Positions 8,381 to 17,035 of a stretch of 64,000 bases of DNA are shown one piece after another (within the stretch, counting starts at the first letter, position 1; every line of letters starts with the position of its first letter). This DNA comes from an uncultured Roseobacter sp. GTDB taxonomy: Bacteria; Pseudomonadota; Alphaproteobacteria; Rhodobacterales; Rhodobacteraceae. The position numbers and the translations under genes were made by a program. Where the stretch lies: the NCBI RefSeq assembly GCF_947488185.1, contig NZ_CANKYM010000002.1:1-64000 (forward strand). The letters run 5' to 3'. Under the pieces are notes generated by a model. The model worked only from the letters and a program-made list of their open reading frames with translations. It did no database searches and was not told the origin of the DNA.

Positions 8381-9007
8381 ATGCCAATTGAAGCCTATCT
8401 TATTTTTCTTCTGACGACCGCTGTGGTGGTATTCTCGCCCGGGGCAGCGGCTATCGCGGTTGCCTCCCAGGGTGCAGCCAATGGGGGACGACGCGCTTTT
8501 GCCGGGGTCACTGGGATCGCAGCGGCCAATGTTATTTATTTTGTTCTGTCTGCCACCGGGATCGCCGCACTCATCCTCGCATCCAATCTTGTATTCTCAG
8601 TGATCAAATGGGTGGGTGTCGCTTACTTAGTTTGGCTCGGGCTAATGGCGCTGTTGAGCCCTTCAGGAGCCATCAAGGTGAACCCCGATCAAAAACGCTC
8701 GGGACTGACCAGACTGTTCACACAAGGGTTTGTTATCGAATTCGCCAATCCCAAGGCACTGCTGTATTTTGCTGCTATTCTACCCCAGTTTCTTAACACT
8801 TCTCTTCCTGTCTTGCTCCAACTTTTGGTCATGGGCATCACTACTTTGACGATGGACCTGATTTCCTACAGTACCTATGCATTCCTGGGAGATCGGTTGG
8901 CACGTGGCGGTTTGAAGGAGTGGATCGTCAGCCTCGTCAATAAGACGGCGGGCTGCGCATTGCTTTATGCTGGGTTCCGAATGGCAAGTGTCAGTTCCAC
9001 GAAATAG
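8381..9007 (+). CDS. LysE/RhtB-family amino acid exporter
   Basis: A 208-residue inner-membrane protein with about six hydrophobic segments and the family hallmark SPGAAAIAVASQGAANGGRRAF near residues 19-41, plus KWVGVAYLVWLG and FANPKALLYFAA motifs. The family exports amino acids and homoserine lactones or their precursors. It lies 51 bp downstream of the CGNR regulator on the same strand, so the two may be co-transcribed. With azlCD this makes a small export cluster. The substrate is not predictable from sequence. Confidence 0.88.
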   Translation: MPIEAYLIFLLTTAVVVFSPGAAAIAVASQGAANGGRRAFAGVTGIAAANVIYFVLSATGIAALILASNLVFSVIKWVGVAYLVWLGLMALLSPSGAIKVNPDQKRSGLTRLFTQGFVIEFANPKALLYFAAILPQFLNTSLPVLLQLLVMGITTLTMDLISYSTYAFLGDRLARGGLKEWIVSLVNKTAGCALLYAGFRMASVSSTK

Positions 9008-9034
9008 ACAGGCAGCATATGGTGTACGCTGACT

Positions 9035-11335
9035 TCAGTCCATCAAGGATCGGACCAGTCGGTTCGATTGGTCGAGCCGCTCGGCGACTGTGCGCAGGAA
9101 ATAGCTGTTGAGCGCGTGGGCCAACCCAGGCTCCAGCTGCGTCATTCGTAACAGATCGTCCTGACGCAACCGCCAGAGAACCGCATCGGTTTCCGCAATG
9201 GCGGAGGCCGTCCGCGCGCGGTTTAGAAAGAAGGACATCTCACCGACAATTGTGCCCGGACCGAGGGTGCGCAGGTGAATGGTCCTTTCGCTCGCCGTCT
9301 CAAGCTGAACTTTGATGAAGCCGTTTTCAATGAAATAGATGTCTGCTCCCTGATCCCCCTGCTGGATTAACGGCATCTGCGGCCCAAGTCGGATTTTTTC
9401 GAGATAGGGTCTTAGTGCCTGAAACGCTTGAGGATAGTCGAGGTCACGGGCCAGCTGATCCACAATGCGTTGCGTCTGCAATGTACAGGGGCGAAGTTCC
9501 CATTTGTGCAGCATCCGATCTTCGCACCATACAACGGCCTCGTCCACCTCGTCAAAATACAAAACAGGCGATCCATGTGACCCTTGCAGGATCAGTCGGT
9601 TCAGCCTCTTCGAAATTGCGGGTTTGAGGGCACTGACGATCAGCCGACCGTCCTTTCCCCGGACCATTTCGCAGATTTTGCTCAAGCTTTGAATGGCGGA
9701 AGAATCGAAGCCGGTCACATCCCGACAATCCAGGACGAGAAAGCGAATATCCGAGGTGTCGAAACAGCCTCTTATGCGTTGATGCAGCTGGTGTACGCTA
9801 CCAAAAAAGATGAAACCCTGAAGCCGCAGGACATGTATCTGCGCGCCATGTTTGCGGAGGTAGGCCTGATCTTCCGCCTCGTGTTCCACGCGGCTGTGGT
9901 AGGTTTCGCCGGTCACCGCATACTTCACGACATCGACACGCGCATACTCAAGGGTAAAGAGTGCAGCTGCTGCAAAAACGCCCACAGAAATGCCCTCCAG
10001 CAGCCCCACCGTCGCCATCAGCACGACAATCAGCAGGACGACCAGATACTCGCGATGCGATACTTTGGCGTAAATTCCAATCAGCCACTGATAGAGCAGG
10101 CCGCCGCCGATCCAAAGCAGGAGACCCCCGAAAAGCGGGATTGGAATGACGCTGAGCAGGGTTGCTCCAAAGAACAAGACTGCGACACAGACCGCCGCCA
10201 CCAAAACACCCGTGGCCCGATATGGGGCACCGAGATGGTGCGCCAATATGGTCAGTCCCAACCCTTGAAATCCTGCCGCACCCCCGCCTGTGCCGGCGAG
10301 CATATTCGCAAGGCCAGCTGCCCGCAGTTCACGGTCCAGGTCGATGTCGCGACGCACCGATAGTTCGATGCCACTGGAGGCAAAGAGCAGGGCGGTGCCA
10401 CTTATGGCCAGCAGCGCGCTGATCTTGGGAAGCTCGGACCAGATCACTTGCCAATCCGCTCGTTCCAGTGGGTTGCCTTGAAACGGCAGAGTGATGCTGC
10501 CGTCCTGTGGCGGTGCAAAGAGCCATCCTTGCCGTTGCAATTCGGCCAAAGACAGGTCGAGCTGCCATGCACTGACGTGAAACAAAAGCAGGAAGGTGGC
10601 GATGGCGAGTGGCAAGACCAACGGGTTGCCGCTGCGCCGGGCGACCAGATCGACACCCAGTGCAAAAATGACTGCCGGACCCCATTTGATCAGGCTCACA
10701 GTCTCCAGCATGATCGGCAGGGTTTGTCGTGTTACCGGCGCGCCCAGCACCACTGCCATTGCACCTGAGACGATCAGCCAGCCCATGCCTGCCAGAAATC
10801 CGGCCAGGACCGGGTAGGGGATATAGCGGATCAATCGGCCCAACCGAAACGTGCCCATCGCAAAGAGCGCGGCGCCGGTGAGGGCCGTTGCCAGTCCGAT
10901 CATCACGATGATGGTGGCCAGGATGTCGGCCTCGCTGTGCGCTGCGAACATGGTGCCATGGATCGAGGCCGCGATCACGGCCAGCGTCACAACGGTCACC
11001 TCTTGCGTCACCGACAGCATACCCGGGCAGGAGCTGAAGAGCGCTATCACTAAGCTCAATACGATGGTTCCAAAGAGGCAGATACCGATGGCCAATGTGA
11101 TGTGCGTGCTCAGCACTGAAGAGAACAGCAGGGCGGCTGCCGAGATCGCAAACATCGCGGTCAGCAGGCCGCAGATCAACCCGGCAGAGAGGATCGCGGG
11201 CAGGTCGGTCAGCCACTGCGCGCGGGGTGCCGGGGCCGAGGCGTCGATTTCAGCCATCGCGTCACGCCCGTGACCAGTGGCGCGGCTGCCGCTGTTCTCT
11301 GGTTCGAAAGCCTCCGCGTGGGCGTGATCATCCAT
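9035..11335 (-). CDS. SulP-family anion transporter with STAS and cyclic-nucleotide-binding domains
   Basis: This 766-residue protein combines three parts. A SulP/SLC26-type membrane domain spans roughly residues 45-465 with 10-12 hydrophobic segments. A STAS domain lies at about 495-590 (FIFFGSVHQL, DCRDVTGFDSSAI). A cNMP-binding (Crp-type) domain lies at about 635-755, with IVGEMSFF and ARTASAIAETDA in the phosphate-binding cassette region. SulP proteins move sulfate, bicarbonate or other anions across the inner membrane, and the terminal domain suggests gating by a small ligand. The cassette reads GEMSFF..RARTAS, so the Arg of the canonical RxA motif is present. It lies 50 bp downstream of a VPLPA-CTERM gene on the same strand. 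Substrate and ligand are unknown. Confidence 0.88.
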   Translation of the reverse strand: MDDHAHAEAFEPENSGSRATGHGRDAMAEIDASAPAPRAQWLTDLPAILSAGLICGLLTAMFAISAAALLFSSVLSTHITLAIGICLFGTIVLSLVIALFSSCPGMLSVTQEVTVVTLAVIAASIHGTMFAAHSEADILATIIVMIGLATALTGAALFAMGTFRLGRLIRYIPYPVLAGFLAGMGWLIVSGAMAVVLGAPVTRQTLPIMLETVSLIKWGPAVIFALGVDLVARRSGNPLVLPLAIATFLLLFHVSAWQLDLSLAELQRQGWLFAPPQDGSITLPFQGNPLERADWQVIWSELPKISALLAISGTALLFASSGIELSVRRDIDLDRELRAAGLANMLAGTGGGAAGFQGLGLTILAHHLGAPYRATGVLVAAVCVAVLFFGATLLSVIPIPLFGGLLLWIGGGLLYQWLIGIYAKVSHREYLVVLLIVVLMATVGLLEGISVGVFAAAALFTLEYARVDVVKYAVTGETYHSRVEHEAEDQAYLRKHGAQIHVLRLQGFIFFGSVHQLHQRIRGCFDTSDIRFLVLDCRDVTGFDSSAIQSLSKICEMVRGKDGRLIVSALKPAISKRLNRLILQGSHGSPVLYFDEVDEAVVWCEDRMLHKWELRPCTLQTQRIVDQLARDLDYPQAFQALRPYLEKIRLGPQMPLIQQGDQGADIYFIENGFIKVQLETASERTIHLRTLGPGTIVGEMSFFLNRARTASAIAETDAVLWRLRQDDLLRMTQLEPGLAHALNSYFLRTVAERLDQSNRLVRSLMD

Positions 11336-11385
11336 ATCGCTTGATACGACATCAATGACGCCGTCCTTTGCGTTTCAGTTTAGGG

Positions 11386-12000
11386 TCAGTCGGTCGCGGC
11401 TATCCGGTGCCGCATCTGCTGTGCGCCCAACCCAGCCAATCCCGCAAGCAGGAGAAAGCCTCCCGCGGGCAATGGGACGGCAGAGATTGGGGCGGGAGTG
11501 AACCGAGCATACGTAAAAATGGAATTCGCTGAGAGGTCGACAGAGATTCCGACCCTGAGATTCGATCCAACGAGGTCCTTTGAAAACGCCGCCTCATTTC
11601 TAAAAAAGGCTGCGTTTGTACGGGTAGATTCTATGGCATAGGGAATAGCCATTATCCCTAAACCAATGAGATTGGCTTCGATACCGTTTGTCAGTGTGTA
11701 GCCACTATCAAAGTTCCCCAAGGGGCCGTCGAGAAAGACAGTGTCGTTCAGGCTTTTCGCCGCCGCCAACGCATCGGCGCTGTTGGTGAAGTCAAAGTCC
11801 GAAACCGCGTCGCAGCCATCGAACAGCGCCAAACAACTGCCGTTGATAAATTCGACATCGAAAAGCTTGCCGTTCACCTCGACGTTCGAGGTCCCCATCT
11901 GCTGACCGCCGCCGACGCTTAGTTTGACAGTGGCCGCAAAGCCCGACGTTGCGGTAAGCGCGGCCAGAGCAGCGGCGAGGGCGCATGTCCTAATGATCAT
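11386..12000 (-). CDS. Secreted VPLPA-CTERM sorting-domain protein
   Basis: A 204-residue exported protein with an N-terminal signal peptide (about 22 residues ending GFA), a beta-rich middle with two Cys near residues 56-63, and a C-terminal tripartite sorting signal. That signal consists of the motif VPLPAGG, a hydrophobic helix (FLLLAGLAGLGA) and a basic tail (RHR). It is the VPLPA variant of PEP-CTERM, found in Rhodobacteraceae and processed by an exosortase-type enzyme. AAGGAG precedes ATG 12000. The function of the exported domain is unknown. It is divergent from a membrane AraC-type regulator and upstream of the SulP gene. No exosortase gene lies in the window. Confidence 0.85.
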   Translation of the reverse strand: MIIRTCALAAALAALTATSGFAATVKLSVGGGQQMGTSNVEVNGKLFDVEFINGSCLALFDGCDAVSDFDFTNSADALAAAKSLNDTVFLDGPLGNFDSGYTLTNGIEANLIGLGIMAIPYAIESTRTNAAFFRNEAAFSKDLVGSNLRVGISVDLSANSIFTYARFTPAPISAVPLPAGGFLLLAGLAGLGAQQMRHRIAATD

Positions 12001-12318
12001 ATTTATATCTCCTTAAGACTAGTCCTGCTCGACAGGCCATCGGTACCTCTCATGCGCACCAAAAAATACGGTGTGGGGCTGTGCCGGAAGAGACGCGAAC
12101 CGCCGATCAATGCATGGCCTGCACCTGGCTCACAGAAATTCCCGCCAGAGTTGAAGTGCGTGCCGATTACAGGCATCATCAAAGGCAGCTTTGCTGCGCG
12201 AAGAAAACGGGGTGGCGGTCATTTGACCGAAACGCGCTCAAATTTGTCCCAAACGAGGGCAGTTGGACGCGACGAATTCGCATACAAGTCTGGAAAAGAA
12301 AACTGTCGATAGGTGCCG
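12001..12318. other. Shared intergenic region between the VPLPA gene and the membrane AraC regulator
   Basis: About 318 bp separate the divergent genes and must hold promoters for both. The open frames crossing it lack ribosome-binding sites and family resemblance. I see no clear long palindrome. It is a plausible binding region for the AraC-type product of the neighbouring gene, but no operator could be defined by eye. Confidence 0.4.
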
Positions 12319-14076
12319 ATGATCAGGACATATGTGATTGCCTGCGTTCTGCTTTTGCTGTCCTTCAGCGCCGGGTCTGCCGGTGCGGAAGGCACCGCAA
12401 GACCCGCTGCCGCGTGCTTGCAGGAAGGCGATGCGCCACCGGTGGCGCACACGCTGTCCGATGCGCCGGACGATCAGTTGCGCCCGCTGCGCGCCGAGTA
12501 TTTTCTCGATCATACGGCCGCCATCAAACCGGACAGCATCATCACGCAAGCTTTCCAGCCCCGCATCTGCAACGGTATCTTCGTCGCTCCATTGCCCTCC
12601 CAGACCCTGTGGCTGCGATTTGCGCTGTCGAACCCGCATGAGCAAACGCACCGCTGGGTGATCGGCCTGATGGAGACGATCTTTGACGAGGTGATCCTCT
12701 TCGAAGAACACGGTCGGGCGCTGACCGAGGTGGCACGCACCGGTCGCACAGTCGATCTTGCGGACAAGAACAACACCGCCATCCGGACGGGTTTCGAAGT
12801 TGCCATGAAGCCGGGGGATGAACGGGTGTTCTATTTGCGTGTCGCCGGCACCTTTGCCCCCAACATCAGCGCTGTGATCATGTCGGCAGAGTTGTTTTTC
12901 GGTTGGAGCACGCTGAAATTGGTCATGACCGCGCTTTTTCTGGGATATGTCGCGACGATCGCGCTTTTCAGCCTGATCGTGTTTCGGCAGATCGACGTGC
13001 GCTTCTATCAGTACTACGCGCTCTACGTCCTGTGCCTGTTCATTTATTCATTCATATATGATGGCTGGCTGAGCAAATTTTTCGGCATCACGCTTCCGGT
13101 TACCACGCTCGCCCCGGTCACCGAGTTTTTTGCCGGGTTGGGCATCTTGGCCAATGTGCAATACTGCCGGGTCCTGCTGCATGTCCAAGGTGATGCATGG
13201 GTCTGGCGGCGCGTGTTTACACTGCTGTCCGCCGTGGTGGTTGTCGTGATCGGCTTGGCCGTCGTGGACCCGTGGCAATTGTCCGGACCGCTGCATCTGA
13301 TCTACATCATCAGCCCCCTGATCCTGTTGGTCGTTGCAATCCGCAAGATCATGGTAGGTTTGCCGCAGGCCAAGCCCATCGCCTGTTCGCTGCTGTCGCT
13401 GAGTTTTGGGCTCTTCATCGCAGTCTATTTTTTCATCTTTCCGATGAACATCACCGGCGCGAGCTACGCTTATGATCTGGTGCTGCTGCGCCCGCTGTCC
13501 TGGGGTTACTACGTCGCCATTGTCGGCGAGACGCTGTTCATGATGGTGGCTATCTCGACCATGGTGCGCGCGATGAAGACGGAGCGCCGCTCGGCGGTCG
13601 TAGAACTCGCCACACTTGGCCAGCAGGTCAAAGATATTGAGCAACAGCACCGAGAAGCCGAGAAGACAACGACGGCGCGGCTTGAGGCGCTCGAAACCGC
13701 CCTGGCAGATGATCCGGAGAACAAAGAGCACCTGTCAGCCCGGCAGCAGTTCCTGGAGCAGGCAACGGAGTGCGTTCTCGATCATGTGGCCGATCAGGAA
13801 TTTGGCGTGGAGATGTTGGCCTCCCAGCTGGCTGTCAGTCAAAAAACACTGGGCCGACGGTTGAAGGTGGCGAACGGACAGTCGCCTGCGTTGTTCATCA
13901 GGGCCGTGCGTCTCAACTTCGCCCGCAATCTGATCCTGCTGGAACAGTGCAACACAGTTGCAGAGATCGCCCACGCTGCGGGTTTTTCGAGCGTCAGCAA
14001 CTTTACAAAGCTCTACCGGCAGGAGTTCGGAGAAACGCCGAGCAAATCCATCAGTCTTTTGAGAAACATCCAGTAG
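12319..14076 (+). CDS. Membrane-tethered AraC-type transcription regulator with 7TMR-DISM sensor
   Basis: This 585-residue protein has a signal peptide (residues 1-23), a periplasmic beta-rich 7TMR-DISMED2-like domain (about 50-185, with WLRFALSNP), seven transmembrane helices (about 197-419), a charged coiled-coil (about 422-474) and a C-terminal AraC/XylS helix-turn-helix pair (about 475-585). The last shows FGVEMLASQLAVSQKTLGRRL and, in the second unit, VAEIAHAAGFSSVSNFTKLYRQEFG. It would sense an external ligand and act directly on DNA as a one-component system. A GTG at 12313 is an alternative start; ATG 12319 has an AGG at suitable spacing. It is divergent from the VPLPA gene, a likely target along with itself. 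Confidence 0.85.
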   Translation: MIRTYVIACVLLLLSFSAGSAGAEGTARPAAACLQEGDAPPVAHTLSDAPDDQLRPLRAEYFLDHTAAIKPDSIITQAFQPRICNGIFVAPLPSQTLWLRFALSNPHEQTHRWVIGLMETIFDEVILFEEHGRALTEVARTGRTVDLADKNNTAIRTGFEVAMKPGDERVFYLRVAGTFAPNISAVIMSAELFFGWSTLKLVMTALFLGYVATIALFSLIVFRQIDVRFYQYYALYVLCLFIYSFIYDGWLSKFFGITLPVTTLAPVTEFFAGLGILANVQYCRVLLHVQGDAWVWRRVFTLLSAVVVVVIGLAVVDPWQLSGPLHLIYIISPLILLVVAIRKIMVGLPQAKPIACSLLSLSFGLFIAVYFFIFPMNITGASYAYDLVLLRPLSWGYYVAIVGETLFMMVAISTMVRAMKTERRSAVVELATLGQQVKDIEQQHREAEKTTTARLEALETALADDPENKEHLSARQQFLEQATECVLDHVADQEFGVEMLASQLAVSQKTLGRRLKVANGQSPALFIRAVRLNFARNLILLEQCNTVAEIAHAAGFSSVSNFTKLYRQEFGETPSKSISLLRNIQ

Positions 14077-14171
14077 CTTTGCAAATGGCCCATGGGGCGG
14101 ACCAACCCAGGACCTGCTGCGGCGCAACACTGCATCCGTAATAAAGTTTCGACGGCGCAGCACCCACCCGG

Positions 14172-15146
14172 TCACCCGACGCTACTCAAGGTCCGCACCA
14201 GAGCCGTCTGAGAGTTAACACCGGTTTTGCCATAGATGCTGGACAGATGCGTTCTGGCGGTGTTGATGCTGACCCCCAGGCTTGCCGCCGCCGCAATCAA
14301 ACTGTCGCCGCTTACGACATGGCGGGCCAACGATAGTTGTCCGTCAGAGAGACCGAAGACTGCTTTGGCAATAGTCAACCGATCATCGAACTCCTCGTCG
14401 TTCTGAGTTTCGACAAATGTAGCGCCATCCCTGACGACCAGGGTACAGAGTGCTATGCCACCATCATCCGTCTCTCCAAATACGATGGGCAAATGAAAGC
14501 CCTTACCCTGTTTCACGCTAAACTGGTAATGCTGGCAAAACCCGTGTTGTGCGGCGGCACATTTCAATCCTGCTTGCAGTATCTTATCCCACGCCGGTCG
14601 TTTTGCGCGGAGACGTCCGTTTGAAATGGTCAGGCTCGAATGTGCCTTCAGCGCCATGAGAGCGCTATCCGCGGCAAACAAGACATTGCCCATTGCATCA
14701 ACAGCAATGCGATTTGCGTCCTGTCTTTGGTGCCCACGCAAGATAATCGACGCATGCAGGATGCTCCATTCTCCCGCCTTGCGCTCCAGAACTCTGGTCT
14801 CGAAAGTTTTTTCGCATTTCTGATCGACGTGCGTTGAGTGACCGTCAAAAATGACAAAGGCGATGTCACCACCGATGATGATATCAGCATTCCTCCGCTG
14901 AAAATCGACAATCTCACAGGTCGACCCGCTTTCGAAAACATCTTGCATATAGTGCTTTACGGCCTCCCACCCTTCAAGAATTGTCGTGCCAAAGGATGGT
15001 GAAACGCTCACCAGGCGGGCTCTTTCATCCTGTACCCAACATGATGTCCATCCTTCGGAATCGCGGCAAACGAACCTATCTGTTTCTCGTGCAATCACAG
15101 CCATGATTGCTGCCTCTTGCTCGGATAGAGTTTTTGACTGGTTCAT
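14172..15146 (-). CDS. LuxR-type regulator with N-terminal NTF2/SnoaL-like domain
   Basis: A 324-residue cytoplasmic protein. Residues 1 to about 130 fit the NTF2/SnoaL-like fold used for small ligands (FGTTILEGWEAVKHYMQDVF, then IAFVIFDGHSTH). A middle region of about 120 residues is less clear. The last 60 residues form a LuxR-type helix-turn-helix (SDGQLSLARHVVSGDSLIAAAASLGVSINTARTHLSSIYGKTGV). No phospho-acceptor receiver or autoinducer-binding domain is evident. It is convergent with the membrane AraC gene. The ligand and targets are unknown. Confidence 0.75.
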   Translation of the reverse strand: MNQSKTLSEQEAAIMAVIARETDRFVCRDSEGWTSCWVQDERARLVSVSPSFGTTILEGWEAVKHYMQDVFESGSTCEIVDFQRRNADIIIGGDIAFVIFDGHSTHVDQKCEKTFETRVLERKAGEWSILHASIILRGHQRQDANRIAVDAMGNVLFAADSALMALKAHSSLTISNGRLRAKRPAWDKILQAGLKCAAAQHGFCQHYQFSVKQGKGFHLPIVFGETDDGGIALCTLVVRDGATFVETQNDEEFDDRLTIAKAVFGLSDGQLSLARHVVSGDSLIAAAASLGVSINTARTHLSSIYGKTGVNSQTALVRTLSSVG

Positions 15147-15783
15147 GCGCTATTTCCTGATCGTTCGTGTTACAGAACGTCTTTCATCCGCGAGACGGCA
15201 GATTGTTTGTGTGAATTCTTTCAAGGCTTGCCACCAAGCGCAACTGTGCCTTCTGTAGAAGTCATCCTCATTTTCTGGATGCGCGCGCACTATATCAGCA
15301 GCAATTTTCACGTGTAGCTGGTCAATTCAGAGCGCTCCTTCCAATCAATCGCAACTGGAATGGCAGGAACCAAAGCCTGAGTGTGTCATCCGATCTGACC
15401 ACGGGAGACAAAAAAATCCCGTCAGATGCTGCGACGCGTTAGAAGCCAGCGGTGAGCACAGGCTACTGATTGCTGTCCTTGAATGGCAGACCGATCTTCA
15501 CCGCGGAGCGGGCCTAAATGTCGGTCAGGATCGTGCGGCAAGAAAGACAGTCAAACAGGTTGGGGTGAGGAAATGTGTCTCGCACGCGGTGTTCCGGTTG
15601 CTTGCCATTTCGAGCGTGGTTCCCAACCCGCGATCCGGACTGCCAGACGCCGTATCTATGCTACACTTTGGATGCTAGATGAGCGGGGATTGGCAGCGTT
15701 TGGCTTAAGATATTGATAGTAATTGTTTTTTGATCTAAGTCTGCTGCCATATAATACAAAAAATATCAGACGGAGCCCAACAG
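15147..15783. other. 637-bp region without a recognised gene, upstream of the efflux operon
   Basis: No gene could be assigned. One plus-strand frame (about 15340-15677) is free of stops for roughly 110 codons but has no usable start or ribosome-binding site and no recognisable motif, so it may be a decayed gene or chance. The right end is AT-rich and holds a probable promoter for the efflux operon. Confidence 0.45.
15728..15755 (+). promoter_or_regulatory. Candidate sigma-70 promoter of the RND efflux operon
   Basis: A perfect TATAAT hexamer lies at 15750-15755, 28 bp upstream of the adaptor gene. A weak -35 candidate TTTTGA is at 15728-15733, with 16-bp spacing. The surrounding DNA is AT-rich compared with neighbouring genes. 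A GGAG ribosome-binding site follows at 15772-15775. Confidence 0.4.
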
Positions 15784-17031
15784 ATGCAGTGCAAGATATT
15801 TTTCCTATCTCTGGTCGCCGCCGGTTGCCTGCACGTCGTAGATGCCAGCGCGCAAGATAGCCCGGTTCGACCCGCCAAAGTCACCACGGTGGTGGCAACG
15901 GACAGTATTATCCAGCGCTCTTATCCAGCAGTTGTGTTGCCGTCACGGGAGGTCGAGTTATCCTTCAAGGTGTCCGGCCCCGTGATCGAGTTACCGGTCC
16001 GCGCGGCATCGCAAGTGCTGCAAGGGGATGTCATTGCGCGGATCGACCCGCGTGACTTCGAAAGCCAGATTGCGCAACTCGAAAGCAGGAGGGATGAGGC
16101 GATAGCCCAGCTGAGCGCTTTGCGCAGCGGTGCCCGGCCAGAAGAGGTTGCGGCTTTGGAAGCGGCGGTCGCCTCCGCCGAAGCACAGGTCGAACAAGCA
16201 CGTGACAACCTGACCCGTGTTGAAGAACTGGTGGAGCGCGGCGTATCAGCAGCAGCGCAATCAGAAACGGCCCGCGCTGACTTTCGCGTGGCCGAGGCCA
16301 ACCTGCGGGCCCAACGTGAGCAACTCCGCATCGGCCAGGTCGGAGGCCGCGCAGAGGACATTTCAGCTGCCGAAGCCGCATTGCGTGGGGTCGAGGCACA
16401 GTTGCAGGCCGCGCGTGACGATCTTGCGGATGCCACGTTGATGGCCCCCTTCGACGGTATTATCGCGCGGCGTGACATCGATAACTTCACCAATGTGCAG
16501 GCAGGTCAGAGCATCGTGTTGTTGCAGGGTCTCAATATCGTGCATCTCGCATTCGATATTCCTGCCCCTGATGTAACAGCACTGACCCTTAACGGTACCG
16601 ACCAGATCAGCAACATGGCTTTTTTTGATGCGTTACCCGATCAGGAGTTTCCCACCGAGTTGGTCGAGTTTTCCGTCCAGGCGGATGCCGCCACGCAGAC
16701 CTATCGCGGTCGAGTTGCGGTTGAGGTGCCAGAAGATGCCGTGATCTTGCCGGGCATGATTGCGCGCGTCATTTCTTCAACACCCGGCGCCGCAGCTGAG
16801 GTTCGCGCACCGCTGTCCGCCATTGCCGCGGGCCCTGACGGCGCTCCATTGGTTTGGTTGGTCGGCGACGACAACATGGTTGCAGCACAACCGGTCACAC
16901 TTGGCGAAGCAACCGGTGGCGAGGTGGCCATCACCGAAGGCCTTTCATCGGGTGACACCATTGTTGCCGCAGGGATCAGTCAGATCCTCGACGGCATGAC
17001 GATCCGTCCGATCACGCGCGTCGGGAACTGA
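15784..17031 (+). CDS. RND efflux periplasmic adaptor subunit (HlyD/AcrA type)
   Basis: A 415-residue membrane fusion protein that links an RND pump to an outer-membrane channel. The N-terminus is a signal peptide (about 23 residues, ending in ASA). A biotinyl-lipoyl-like half motif (VSGPVIELPVRAASQVLQGDVIARID) lies near residues 63-86, with the matching half (LMAPFDGIIARRDIDNFTNVQAG) near 219-241. Between them is a long alpha-helical hairpin rich in Glu, Ala and Gln. Beta-barrel and membrane-proximal domains follow. ATG 15784 is preceded by GGAG. The pump gene starts 4 bp after the stop, so the two are one operon. No TolC-like gene is present, so a channel encoded elsewhere is expected. Confidence 0.9.
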   Translation: MQCKIFFLSLVAAGCLHVVDASAQDSPVRPAKVTTVVATDSIIQRSYPAVVLPSREVELSFKVSGPVIELPVRAASQVLQGDVIARIDPRDFESQIAQLESRRDEAIAQLSALRSGARPEEVAALEAAVASAEAQVEQARDNLTRVEELVERGVSAAAQSETARADFRVAEANLRAQREQLRIGQVGGRAEDISAAEAALRGVEAQLQAARDDLADATLMAPFDGIIARRDIDNFTNVQAGQSIVLLQGLNIVHLAFDIPAPDVTALTLNGTDQISNMAFFDALPDQEFPTELVEFSVQADAATQTYRGRVAVEVPEDAVILPGMIARVISSTPGAAAEVRAPLSAIAAGPDGAPLVWLVGDDNMVAAQPVTLGEATGGEVAITEGLSSGDTIVAAGISQILDGMTIRPITRVGN

Positions 17032-17035
17032 GACG

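Noticed and set aside
12081..12641. Plus-strand frame of 186 codons overlapping the start of the membrane AraC gene
   Set aside because: Arg/Cys-rich, no ribosome-binding site, and the overlapping frame has a signal peptide and domains.
13048..13731. Minus-strand frame inside the membrane AraC gene
   Set aside because: Asp/Gln/His-rich shadow of the coding frame with no recognised domain.
15483..15716. 77-codon plus-strand frame upstream of the efflux operon
   Set aside because: No ribosome-binding site, Arg/Cys-rich translation and no recognisable motif.
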